Origin: Ariolimax columbianus | Taxonomy: Eukaryota; Mollusca; Gastropoda; Stylommatophora; Arionidae | Direction of reading: 5' to 3' | DNA length: 64,000 nt | Assembly: GCA_036924085.1 (NCBI GenBank) | Contig: JAVGWX010000003.1 | Span: 128,619,023-128,683,022 of the forward strand | Shown here: one piece after another, positions 42,395-52,783 of the stretch | Position numbering within the stretch: the stretch's first letter is position 1 | How the letters are laid out: every line of letters begins with the position of its first letter | Program-made: the position numbers and the translations under genes | Notes under the pieces: model-generated | Databases searched by the model: none | What the model was told of the DNA's origin: nothing | What the model saw: only the letters and a program-made list of their open reading frames with translations

Positions 42395-42774
42395 TTGGGA
42401 ATCTTCTTCTTCGTCTTCTTCATTCAGTCTCAATCTTTCACTACCAAACACTGAAAGGGTAAGTAGCAGAATGTAGTCCAGAGAACGGAATGCGTTGTGT
42501 CGTAGTTTACAGCTTGGCTGCGATATTTGCACCTTTCGGTCCAACACATCCGACTTCAGCAAGCATTTTTTTAGTACCGGGTTAGCATTCCTTCTTCGAT
42601 CCCTTTTCCTTCGCCAGTCTGCCCTGCTGCAGCCTGTTATCCAGGATCACTGCGTGGAGGTGTAGAAGGGTCTTGGCAGCTCTGGTTCGCTGGCCCTGAC
42701 GCTAGCAGTCAGCTATGGGTCACTGACCACTTCAGCTCATGCGCTGCTCAGCATCTTGATCCCCTTTTGGGAAT
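42395..42774 (-). mobile_element. SINE-C copy 6
   Basis: The element spans 42403-42766 between ttgggaat duplications (42395-42402 and 42767-42774). On the minus strand it begins ggatcaagatgctgagcagc and ends with a GAA-type tail. Confidence 0.9.
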
Positions 42775-42983
42775 GAGTTCCAAAGGGTATTTGGCTAAAA
42801 ATGCTGCAGAATAATATGTGACTTGAGGGTGCTATCATTGAGAAAGATTTAAAACCACTGCCATGATTGTTTATTTGACATATATTTGTTCATACATTTT
42901 GTAAAGTTTGACCAAATCAAATATTTCTTATGAATACAACAAAATAACAATATAAATAATTTTGTTGTGCATTTTCTTTGTAG

Positions 42984-43115
42984 ATTGCAAATTTGCAGTG
43001 AAAGCACGGCTTCATCAGAATTTAATCTTGACTTTAAACTTGGTGAAGACACACTTTCACAACTTCAGAAATCTGCAGCCTCTTCTGCAAGTGCTAAAAA
43101 TGTACACAAACAACA
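42984..43115 (+). CDS. AGTPBP1: AGTPBP1 exon E5
   Basis: Acceptor ttctttgtag, donor CAACA|GTAAGTT, 132 bp. Residues CKFAVKARLHQNLILTLNLV and LQPLLQVLKMYTNN closely follow the CCP1 armadillo-like segment KFGVKARVNGALTVTLNLV...LLRVYSTNS. This is one of the two most diagnostic exons for the gene. Phase 1 at both ends. Confidence 0.96.
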
Positions 43116-43269
43116 GTAAGTTGCATCATCATCATGCAGCAAAACATACTGCATCACCAGTCAAATTTACCCATTTAAAAAAATGAAATGCGGTTCTGTT
43201 GTTGTTAACATTTCTATATTACCAGTTTATTTAGTGTTTCAGTTTGTGGTTTTCTGTTTGTTTGACATT

Positions 43270-43515
43270 CTTCCAGAGCGTCTGATTAGTGGAGTTTTAG
43301 AGTACTCATTTTTCTCGGCAAATGTGCAGGGTTCAACTCCCACCACTAGTGACCTCCAGTCGACTATGCTGTTAACGAGTACCTGGCTTGCGGTTAGGAA
43401 AGTAGTAAAGGCAGAGAGAAGGGAGCTGGCCACCCTACCTCATACAAGTTTACTGAAGTCCCTACCACTTCATCCTTTATGGCAGTGTCTGCTATGGGGC
43501 TCCCTTTACTTTTAC
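43270..43515 (+). mobile_element. SINE-U, most complete copy
   Basis: A B-box-like gggttcaactcccacc at 43329 is followed by cctccagtcgactatgctg, gagtacctggcttgcggtta, agggagctggccaccctacc and ggcagtgtctgctatggggc. The 3' part matches 7870-8022 in reverse. It is a tRNA-like SINE, although no convincing A box is visible. Confidence 0.65.
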
Positions 43516-43639
43516 TATTTTTCTTCTCAAATCATGTCACCAGTGTATAAGAATTTTCTGCCTGTCTTTTCCCCCTCTAATCTTTTGCAACCATTTATTT
43601 TGGCTTCTGTTTTTCTGAATTACTCATCAAAATACTTTG

Positions 43640-44000
43640 TGCATTTTTTGGGTTGTTTTTTTGCATTCGCCTTAATTCTCTTTTCCCCAAGGCAGTGAGT
43701 GTTGCACTATGTTTTTATTTTGCGCCTGTCTGCCCCGTTCATCCGACTTTGGCCTGCATTTTATGTAAGGTTCTGCTTCCTCCTGCTTTTCTAAGGGTTT
43801 GCTTCCCTGGGGTAACAGCCGGTGCTGTGATGGGAAGTGATATGGCTCACAACTCGAAGGTGCTGGGTTCGCTCCCCATCACAGCACCGGCTGTTAACCC
43901 AGGGAAGCAAACCCTTAGAAAAGCAGGAGGAAGCAGAAAAAAAGCAGCTTTGAGTTCTGCGCCGTGTCACTTAACCACTAACCCACGCTGTCCCACTTTG
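43640..44000 (-). mobile_element. SINE-T copy 2 with internal inverted repeat
   Basis: On the minus strand the tRNA-like head (gtgggttagtggttaagtgac) is at the high end, and the 3' part (aaataaaaacatagtgcaac; aaggcgaatgc) at 43650-43720. Between them the block ctgcttcctcctgcttttct...ggtgctgtgatggg (43769-43832) is repeated in inverted form at 43877-43937, with a 44-bp spacer that holds a B box. Confidence 0.8.
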
Positions 44001-45035
44001 TGCATTTAATTTTCTTATTGGTACCTGGAAAGGAATTTGCAAAATGAGGCAAAAATATGTATTTACCAACAACACATTTTCTATGTCTAAACATATAATG
44101 TGAAAGACTGCAGTATAACTGGATAGCAATGGTAACTGAAAAACAAGAAAGGTTTAAATGCAATTTTACATTAGATTAGAAGCAAAGAGTGTCAACAAAT
44201 GATTGTATAATTCTTGTCGAGGTCGTTTCTTGAGTAAATGTATATCTTTGTTTTGTTTAAAAATAACATTACAACTTTTTCAATTGATTTTCTTGTTATC
44301 CAGGGTAGATGTTACACCCTTCTAAACAGCAAAACCTCCTTCCTGTTGGCAGGTTATACACCTACAGCTACTATTGTAGCAAACCTATTAGAGATACAGA
44401 TACAATGTTATAGTCATTTGAGATCTATGTTATAAAGAGACATTCTATGTATTGTAGGACATACTCTGAGGTGACCATGTTGGAATGAAAAGAAAGAGAG
44501 TGACAGATAAATAAGATCTGGATGACATCATAACATGGAAATAGTTATAGATTTGGGAGTTAAGCTCTTGAATCCATAAATAGTAGCTAAACATTCAAGT
44601 GCAGAATAAACATCTTTTATTTAAAAGTCATAATAGACAAACAACCACATTAATACAAAAGGGCAGGTTTAACCCTATCATTTCAAACGTCTGAAACAGA
44701 TTATAGACTAAACAAATAATGTTACTGAGTTGGCCTTCTAGAATTTTCTATAATCTACCATCGCTTCATTTTTTCCACACTCGCAAACACGTGGGCGAAG
44801 CGTTCATATCTCTGAAAACGGCGCGCGAACTGGGATTGTATAAAACAGCCGGGTCACAAAGCAAAGGAAGTCAGTCAGCGTTACAGAGCTAGAGTGAGAT
44901 GTCGTGTAAGCTTTTTAGTCTAGACAGACTCCCGATGAGATGAACAGTCTGACAAGTATTTACAAGTTTCAATATCCAGCAGCCCAGCTATCCAGGAAAG
45001 GTAAATAATGATCTATAATTATTATGTTCAGAAAT

Positions 45036-45353
45036 AACCAAGTGATTTCTTCTTCGTTCATCCTCAAATCAAGGTCCCGGTTTCTCTTACAAAGGACACC
45101 GTTGTTTGTAAGGCTGTTTTATCTCCATACAGCTTTTGTCTCATATATGTCTCGGGAGGCCAGTATTCCTGTGTGAGCATGCAGCTTTGCAGAATGTGTT
45201 CTACGGTCATGATATGCTCCCCACATGGGCATTTGTCATCTATCCCAATCCTCATTTTGTTGCATAGATGACCCGCTTGAGTCTGTTATGCCTAGTTCTC
45301 AGTCTGAAAATGATGACTTGCTGTTCTCTAGTTATGCTAAAACCAAGTGATTT
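45036..45353 (-). mobile_element. LINE-H copy 1, 3' end, 13-bp TSD
   Basis: Perfect aaccaagtgattt duplications at 45036-45048 and 45341-45353 bound a 292-bp 5'-truncated element. The minus strand reads MRIGIDDKCPCGEHIMTVE and HILQSCMLTQ, then YGDKTALQTTVSFVRETG, a zinc-knuckle C-terminus similar in layout to LINE-A. The tail is GAAGAA on the minus strand. A second copy is at 62098-62545. Confidence 0.92.
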
Positions 45354-45510
45354 GAAGTCAATATTGAAAATTCGCCATAATTGATTTCAACGAGGCTAGA
45401 CATGTGTCATAAATTATCTTTGATCACGAGATTCTCCATTTTAACAAAGCTAGACTCTTGCTAGATTATCTTTGATGAGGTCCACCATTTTTAAAAAGAT
45501 CGACTCATGT

Positions 45511-45720
45511 CAGAATTATCTTCGACCACAAGGTTTTTCCACTTCAACATGGATAGACTTGTGCCAGAATTATCTTCGACCACAAGGTTTTTCCACTTCA
45601 ACATGGATAGATTTGTGCCAGAATTGTCGACGACCACAAGGTTTTTCCACTTCAACATGGATAGACTTGTGCCAGAATTGTAGACGACCACGAAGTTCAC
45701 CCTTTAAACAACAATAGACT
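45511..45720. repeat. 54-bp tandem repeat, about 3.7 copies
   Basis: The unit begins cagaattatcttcgaccaca and ends ggatagacttgtgc. Copies start near 45511, 45572, 45620 and 45674, with small length and base differences. Confidence 0.85.
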
Positions 45721-47146
45721 TGTGTCAGAAGTGTCATACAACAGGGGGTAAAAGAAAAGGCTGTAGTCAAACATATCCAGAGTTTAGATGAGGAGCAAAG
45801 TCCAACTAAGGACAGAGTCTGGGGTTAAGCCAAATAAGTGGTGTAATTACACAAAAGACATAAATAGTCATTAGAAATAGGTAGTCATGTAGTCACATGT
45901 GAACAGTTATGTTAGGAACTCCAGAATCTAACATATCATATTTAAACACAGCCCCAGTGATAGGATAAGATAGGCAGTTAAATAAATACCTGAGTTGTGT
46001 GAGTGAGAAAAGTTTAATAAAGATTCATTATTATTGCTCATCATATAAGCAACGAGAGCCTTTGTGTTTTGTTACCTGCTGTGTTTTAGTTGTCATCATA
46101 TGAGTCGTGGCCAAATAATAAGAGTCAGTGTAGAAGAGGAGAAGGAAGGACCTTGCAACCCAATAGTCCCTGTACAGCGCAACAGAACGGAGCAGGGTTG
46201 TGTAGACTTGTACAAAAGAATAAATAGTTGCTCGTGACCAGAATAGAAAGCAGTAAGGTTGCAAAGGACTGCTACAGGAGAATAAATGTTAGACGTGACT
46301 AGAATTCAAAGTTAGAGTTGTGTATCACTGCTATAAGAACTTTTAAAAACTAATAATAAAAAGCTGTTGTGGAAAGAAATTATTAAAATGGAAATAGCAA
46401 AAAATGTTGAATGTTAAATTAATTTGTCTTTTTCGTTTATTTGTATCAATATTCGTATTACAAAACCTAACCCCTCTAGGGTAGAATACTCTCCAATTCA
46501 TGGCATCCTACCTACCTTTTACACGGACCCAAAAAAGATTGCTGAGAATAAAGTGGACTTCTGGATTTGAAAGAAAGCTCTAAAAACAATACCTCATAAG
46601 TGAAACTGAAATAAAAGAATGAATAACACATATAACAATATAAAGTTTGTAATATTATCCAATTTACTTAATTCATGTTAACTCATTTATTTCTTGTGTA
46701 TTAATTTTTGTATCTCTCATCCATTAGCTGATGCGTTTCCTGTTTATTGAATGACATATTTTGTGGATATACAAATATTTTTACTCTAAAAAAATTGTTG
46801 TTATTCAAAATTCAGTTCATAGATTATGATGGAAAGCGGAAATACATGAATCTGGGCAACAAATTGTAGAAGAGCAAATTCAGAAATATTTTAGCAATAT
46901 ATTTGGTGCATGGATGTGTGTCATCAAATGGCAATACAGAGTAAATAAACATTGGATGGGAAAGATAGTTGATTGTCCGCTCATCTGGTGAAAAAAATTA
47001 TAGAGAAAGCTGGAGTCTACTAGTTACATTTGCCATGAAAGTTGGTGGGTTGTCTGCTCATCTGGTGAAACAAATTATAGAGAAAGCTGGAGTCTAGTTA
47101 CATTTGCTGTGTTTCAGTTAAGTTATCTGACCATGACTTTTTATGT

Positions 47147-47474
47147 AATTTTCTTCTTCTTTGTTTGTCTTCAAACTTTTGCTACCAAGTCCTGTAAAAG
47201 GGCATTGCAAGCAGCAGGATGTAGTCCGGAGAATGGAATGCGTTATGTCATAGTTTACAGCTTGACTGCAATATTTGCACCTTTTGCTCATCACACATCT
47301 GACTTCAGCATGGCAATTTTTGGTACCGGGTTAGCCTTCCCTCTTTGATCCCTTAGCCAGTCTGCTCTGTTGCAGCCTATTATCAAGGATCACCATGTGG
47401 AGGTGGAGAAGGGTCTTGGCAGCTTTTGGTCGCTTACCGCTGTAGCTCATGCACTGCTCAGCATTGTGATCCCT
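47147..47474 (-). mobile_element. SINE-C copy 7
   Basis: GAA tail at 47147-47160 on the minus strand, head (gggatcacaatgctgagcag) at 47455-47474. Immediately next to the 18-bp tandem repeat. Confidence 0.88.
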
Positions 47475-47796
47475 TACATCATCTTAAACAGCTGTAACAT
47501 CTTAAACAGCTGAAACATCTTTAACAGCTGTAACATCTTAAACAGCTGTAACATCTTAAACAGCTGTAACATCTTTAACAGCTGTAACATCTTAAACAGC
47601 TGAAACATCTTTAACAGCTGTAACATCTTAAACAGCTGAAACATCTTTAACAGCTGTAACATCTTTAACAGCTGTAACATCTTAAACAGCTGAAACATCT
47701 TTAACAGCTGTAACATCTTAAACAGCTGAAACATCTTTAACAGCTGTAACATCTTAAACAGCTGAAACATCTTTAACAGCTGTAACATCTTAAACA
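47475..47796. repeat. 18-bp tandem repeat, about 18 copies
   Basis: Unit taacatcttaaacagctg with two alternating variable sites (ttaaac/tttaac; ctgt/ctga). The variants alternate in a partly regular pattern. It keeps a minus-strand frame open (KMLQLL/KMFQLF), which is compositional. It ends about 80 bp before AGTPBP1 exon E6. Confidence 0.93.
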
Positions 47797-47878
47797 CATG
47801 AGGGTTTGCAGTGGATGTTACTTGCTATAAACGACTGCTGGTTGACTGGTAATTCGACTTCCCTTATTTGGTGTGCAG

Positions 47879-48010
47879 GTGTTAATGCTTCCGAACTGGG
47901 TAAGCATAATGCTGTCAGCACGATGTTGAAGGTCATTGCAGCATGTGGGAAACGGCACACTGTGGACTTGAAGCTAGCCCTGGAAAACTTGTGTAATCTG
48001 ACCAGATCAA
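47879..48010 (+). CDS. AGTPBP1: AGTPBP1 exon E6
   Basis: Acceptor ttggtgtgcag, 132 bp, donor ATCAA|GTAAGTG. The residues VNASELGKHNAVSTMLKVI and LKLALENLCNLTRS correspond to the vertebrate VNSVSLGKNGVVELMFKII...LDTLAALLKSK. It is an armadillo-like helix pair of CCP1. Phase 1 at both ends. Confidence 0.95.
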
Positions 48011-49045
48011 GTAAGTGTTTCTGCATGAAAGAAAAATGGTATAGAAATTCAAAATATTTCATTGAAGGTCACGGTGTTTTATTTCAAGGTCATAATTTGT
48101 CAGTTGAAAGTTCATTAAATGTTCATTGTGTTTCATTTAACGACTATAATTTTTCCGTTTGAATTAAAATGTTTTATTTGAAGCTCACAGTGTTTTATTT
48201 GAAGCTCACAGTGTTTCATTTGAATTTAGTAGTGTTTGATTTACAGTTAAAGAATTTCCATCACACAGACTCAAAAGTAGGCCAAACATCAACTCCAGTA
48301 GAGTGTCGGACCTACCATGTGCTGATCAAGAGATTTAGCAATGCTTTTGAGGAAACTCAGTATCCCATATTGTAGAACCACTGTTACAGAGATCTTGGAA
48401 TATCTCTGAAACACCATTCAAAGCACTGCACTTATTACCTTTAGAAAAAGAACTATTAAATCAAATTGGTTTGAAATTAAAGTGAATGATATGGCACTCG
48501 TCATTGTGGCCAAGTGAGCTGCTCTTATTAAATACAAGTGCCCTCCAAATACAGGTACTCTGCACGCGTTAGTCCGCCAGAAGTTCAACAAACAGCTCGT
48601 CATTGTGCAAATGATTACTCGCTCTAGCTCAGTTAAGACATCCCGACTGCAGCACAAACACAGAACATCAGAGAAATGTTTGTTATAACAAGATCAACAA
48701 TCGACACGATCTTTTCACAGAAAAGTCAAACGACAATATCACAAGGAAAAAGAAAACAAAAAAACTCAGTAGAGAGTTATCACTCTAAGGCGTATCATCC
48801 TATAGTCAGTCATGACTGGAAGGGGCATCCATACTATATATTTGTAGGTCACAGTGTTTCATTTGAATTTTTTTAGTGTTTCATTTTAAGGTTCAGTTCA
48901 GTTCAAGTGCCATCTCCACACAAAAGGTGGACTGCAATCGATCTACAACATCTGTATCTCTTGCCTTGATGGTATAATCTACAAGTCTTTATCCTGTACA
49001 TCTTTTGATTTTATCCTCCTGTTAGAGCCCTGTTTACCTCTGACA

Positions 49046-49505
49046 TAGCACTCCGTGGTCTCGAGGTAATGTGTCTGCCTTGGGCACTGCAGGTCGCGGG
49101 TTCGAATCATTGTGAAGACTAGGATTTTTTTCACGTAAATCTTCTGGTAAAAATTCCCCCGATCTCTTTGAGTAGTGAGTAGGATTTCCATGTTCAGTGT
49201 CGAGCACGTTAAAAAATCCTTGACAGTTAAAAATCGAAAAGAGTAGGCTTAACGGCCGCTGCCTGCACAAAATTAAAGTTAAAAATCTACCCAAGTTATT
49301 TATACCTTTCCCCATGTGGTCTGTTAAGAGCTGCTATAGATGGCGCCTAACTTGCTGCAGGTCTACTTAGCTCTAGTGTTTGAGTCTATTAAGATGGACT
49401 CGCACATTGGTTAAACTACCCTCAAAGAAACTGGTTGTATGCAGACTCTGTAGAGTCTTCTAAACCCGTATAAATGCGTTAAGTTAAGTTAAGTTAAGTT
49501 AAGTA
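49046..49505 (+). mobile_element. SINE-E copy 2: tRNA head, LINE-D tail
   Basis: The head reads ctccgtggtctcgaggtaat, with B box gcgggttcgaatcatt. Middle blocks are gagtaggcttaacggccgct and tagatggcgcctaacttgct. The last 75 bp (gaaactggttgtatgcagac to cttctaaacccgtataaatg plus (GTTAA)n) match LINE-D. The layout is the same as copy 1. Confidence 0.93.
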
Positions 49506-49845
49506 TTTGTCCTCCACCTTTCCTTCCAGTATTTTTTCAAAACTTCTTTATTTGTTTTGTCTTCTTTCCATGAGATGAGCCCTATTCTTCTATATATCTA
49601 CATTTAAAATGCATCAATTCTCTTCTCAAACTGTTTGTTCACTGCCATACAGAAAAGGCGAATATACATAATACCTGATCACTCATTTGTTATTTGTGAG
49701 TGATCAATGTACCATCAATCAAAAAGGCAGAAAATGCTACAGAATCATTTAGTTTTCTTTGATTGTTTAAATATTTCTATAACAAACCTCATTGGAAAGC
49801 AGGACATTGTAAATGTTGCCCAATTTACCAGACTTGATTGTGTAT

Positions 49846-50310
49846 CTATTTCTCATCTGTTAACTGATCTATTTCTCATCTGTTAACTGATCTATTTCTC
49901 ATAATTAAATTGGTTTATTTCTCATCCGTTAACTAATTTATTTCTCATCCATTAACTGATTTATTTTTAATTTATTAACTGATTTATTTTTCACCCATTA
50001 ACTGATTTATTTCTCATTATCTAACTGATTTATTTCTCATCTCACTGATTTATTTCTCATAATCTAACTGATTTATTTCTCATTATCTAACTGATTTATT
50101 TCTCATCCAGTAACTGATTTATTTCTCATTCTTTAGCGGATGCATTTCTCGTCTTTTAATTGATATATTTATAATCCATTTATTTCTCATCTATTAATTG
50201 ATTGATTTCTCATTAATGAACTAATTTTTTTATCATCTGTTAACTGATTTATTTCTCATCCGGCTACTGATTTTTTTCTCATCAGTTAATTGATTTATTG
50301 TCTCATTCAT
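49846..50310. repeat. Degenerate 22-24 bp minisatellite
   Basis: Unit close to taactgatttatttctcatc, about 20 copies with varied spacing. Ends just upstream of exon E7. Confidence 0.9.
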
Positions 50311-50365
50311 TAACTGAACTATTTATTTAGTATCAATTGATTTACATCTCATATGTTTCTTAAAG

Positions 50366-50512
50366 AAAGTAACACAACAAAGCTTATTGATCTGAATGGT
50401 ATTCCTCAATTACTGTCCCATCATTGTGAGTGGCAGCATCTAGACACCAAGCACAGACACCTCACAATCAGACGCTGTATCCTGCATGTCTTCAAAAATA
50501 TCACAGATCTCA
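50366..50512 (+). CDS. AGTPBP1: AGTPBP1 exon E7
   Basis: Acceptor tttcttaaag, 147 bp, donor CTCA|GTAAGTG. Residues LIDLNGIPQLLSHHCEWQ and HRHLTIRRCILHVFKNITDL match the CCP1 stretch with [20 protein letters not shown] in vertebrates. Phase 1 at both ends. Confidence 0.95.
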
Positions 50513-51045
50513 GTAAGTGCTAACTTGTTTATACTCGTTACTCATATTTCTTGGCTGTCTTTTGTTGAAGCCTTGTAGGGTAGAAGACTCTTTAACTCAT
50601 GGCATTGTACACCTTGCCATTCACACATGCTAAAAGCATCTACACCGTTAAGAAGTCATCGGAGTATGAAATCCAGCAACATTCATTAAAAAAATAGAAG
50701 AGTAATAAATCACAATGGAGTGGCTGGTTGAGTAGTTTGAATGTCAGTCTTCTGACCATGAAGACATGCATTGAAAACCTACTTCGGTAAGACATAGGTT
50801 GTTTTTCTAGCGGATGTAAAATAAAAACTTAGGCTATACAGTTCATGATAACCGCAGGAACAAGCAGCCTTTATTCCTGAGCCCTATAAATTCTCCTGGT
50901 TGGACCTCAGCAACAGCAATGGAAATAAACAGCGTAGTTTTTAAAAAAAAAGAATATTTTCAGAGATCAGAAGGAGAAGACATTGCTTGTTGTCATGAAC
51001 TGTATAGCCTTATTTTATTTTAATGTCATTAAAACTTATACAGCA
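50513..51045. other. AGTPBP1 intron; nothing recognised
   Basis: AT-rich intron with no identifiable element, followed by a G run at 51051-51062. Confidence 0.5.
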
Positions 51046-51356
51046 CATAAGGGGGGGGGGGGTGTCGGGGCTGGTGTCAGCACAGTGTCTGAGCCGACAC
51101 GAAACCAGCGACTCATAGCTGGCTGCTTGCAGCAGGGTCAGTCAATCAGAGTTGATACAATATCCTATTCCGCCTGTAAGTGGTGACCCTGGAAACAGAC
51201 TGCACCCTGGCTAAGAAAATAGGAATCGAAGAGCGACAGCAAACCTGGTCCCAAAAATTATGTGCTTAAATTTAATGTGGCTAGCTGAAAGGCGCGTATA
51301 TCGCAGCCTTGTTGTAAACTGCGACAATGTAAAACACACGGGCAGAGGAAGTAGAA
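51046..51356 (+). mobile_element. SINE-C copy 8, diverged
   Basis: SINE-C blocks persist in order: accagcgactcatagctggc, tggtgaccctggaaacagac, ggctaagaaaataggaatcg, cgtatatcgcagccttgttg. Ends near gggcagaggaagtagaag. An old copy. Confidence 0.75.
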
Positions 51357-51723
51357 GACCTACTTGAATGTATTCTTTCACCCTTTAGCACCCTAGAATG
51401 TGATAACGAGGATCAGATAATTGACCTAGACTACCTTAGCATGATATAAAGGTCGACAAACATAGGTTGTGTGTTAGGATAACACCGCACTCATCATGTA
51501 AAACAAACTACAACCAAACCACCAGTGAAGATGCAAATGAAGTGTTTTGGCACAAGCTTCCTGCACCAGGGTCAGATGCTGTGGTGTACCCATTTTGCTT
51601 AAAAAAAGAATAAAATGAGTCCACAGAACGTGTTTCACAGAACCAATGATTTACTAAAAGCAACAAATTAAAAAAACAAACCCTTCAATCTCTTGACATG
51701 AAAATCTGTCTACTAGATAAATT

Positions 51724-51833
51724 GAAACCTTACAAAATTCCCCTTATGTTAAAAAATATACATAAGATATATTAAACAAGGTCAAGAGTTCAAAAAGAAC
51801 AAATGGAGCATAACTATTATTGTGCTGTTTATT
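51724..51833 (+). repeat. 110-bp direct repeat, left copy
   Basis: Begins gaaaccttacaaaatt and ends gtgctgtttatt. The right copy is 57755-57864 with two differences (C/T near 51740 and A/C near 51765). The two copies enclose the rRNA-LINE chimera. Confidence 0.95.
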
Positions 51834-52667
51834 ATCCACTCCCGGCACAGAGAGGTAGTGACGAAAAATAACAATACGGGACTCTTTCGAGGCCCAGTAA
51901 TAGGAATGAGTACACTTTAAACCCTTTAACGAGGATCTATTGGAGAGCAAGTCTGGTGCCAGCAGCCGCGATAATTCCAGCTCCAATGGCGTATATTAAA
52001 GTTGTTGCAATTAAAAAGCTCGTAGTTGGATATTTTCGTGCCCGCATTGGCCTGTTCAGCCACATGCGCACCCACACCCAACAGGGAAATCTGTGACAAG
52101 GATGTTGTCGGCGGTCCTCATCGACAACGATGGACAGCTATTATTATTATTATTAGTTGGATCTCAGGCGCAGGCGGGCGGTCTGGCTCGCGCCGGTTCA
52201 CTGCCCGTTGTCTCCTGCCCTACCGTCTGCCGGCTCTCTCCCGCGTCTGCTCTTCGCTGAGCGTCCCGGGTGGCCGGCGCGTTTACTTTGAAAAAATTAG
52301 AGTGTTTAAAGCAGGCCTTGGCTGCCTGAATAATGGTGCACGGAATGATGGAATAGGACCTCAGTTCTATTTTGTTGGTTTTCGGAACTGGAGGTAATGA
52401 TTAACAGGGACAAACGGGGGCATTCATATTGCAGCGTTAGAGGTGAAATTCTTGGATCGCCGCAAGACGAGTTACTGCGAAAGCATTTGTCAAGAATGTT
52501 TTCATTAATCAAGAACAAAAGTCAGAGGCGCGAAGACGATCAGATACCGTCGTAGTTCTGACCATAAACGATGCCGACTAGCGATCCGCAGGAGTTGCTT
52601 CGATGACTCTGCGGGCAGCTTCCGGGAAACCAAAGTGTTTGGGTTCCGGATGAAGTATGGTTGCAAA

Positions 52668-52716
<49 letters not shown>

Positions 52717-52783
52717 GCGGCTTAATTTGACTCAATACGTCAACACTGAAATGATTGACAGGCCGAGAGCACTTTCGTTGGGT
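51831..52783 (+). pseudogene. 18S rRNA fragment (pseudogene)
   Basis: It starts inside att-atccactcccggcaca (18S has attacccactcccgg) and covers the 530-loop word gtgccagcagccgcgataat (normally gcggtaat), the V4 region, ctgaataatggtgcacgga, gaaattcttggatcgccgca and gcctgcggcttaatttgact. It then has a short deletion and ends in gagcactttcgttgggt. A 122-bp LINE end is inserted at 52032-52153. Base changes, the deletion, and lack of both gene ends rule out a working gene. Confidence 0.95.
52023..52162 (+). mobile_element. LINE 3' end inserted in 18S V4, 9-bp TSD
   Basis: Direct repeats tagttggat at 52023-52031 and 52154-52162 flank 122 bp. The insert encodes RARIGLFSHMRTHT and a stop, the zinc-finger-like C-terminus of an endonuclease/RT LINE, then a short 3'UTR and an (ATT)n tail. 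Removing the insert and one repeat restores ordinary 18S wording (gtagttggatctcagg). Confidence 0.92.

Larger units (their letters stand above)
43116..47878. other. AGTPBP1 intron
   Basis: Contains SINE-U (43270-43515), a rearranged SINE-T (43640-44000), LINE-H copy 1 (45036-45353), a 54-bp tandem repeat (45511-45720), SINE-C copy 7 (47147-47474) and an 18-bp tandem repeat (47475-47796). 44001-45035 and 45721-47140 show no gene or recognisable element. Confidence 0.7.
48011..50365. other. AGTPBP1 intron
   Basis: 48050-48250 has a short tandem repeat of about 21 bp (gttttatttgaagctcacagt and variants), echoed at 48850-48890. SINE-E copy 2 is at 49046-49505 and a 22-24 bp minisatellite at 49846-50310. 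48260-49040 has no recognisable gene. Confidence 0.65.

Noticed and set aside
45511..45720. CRISPR-like array
   Set aside because: The units are contiguous tandem copies without unique spacers, in an animal genome.
47474..47797. Repetitive Leu-rich protein on the minus strand
   Set aside because: The 18-bp unit is a multiple of three and keeps any frame open. There is no start context or flanking gene.
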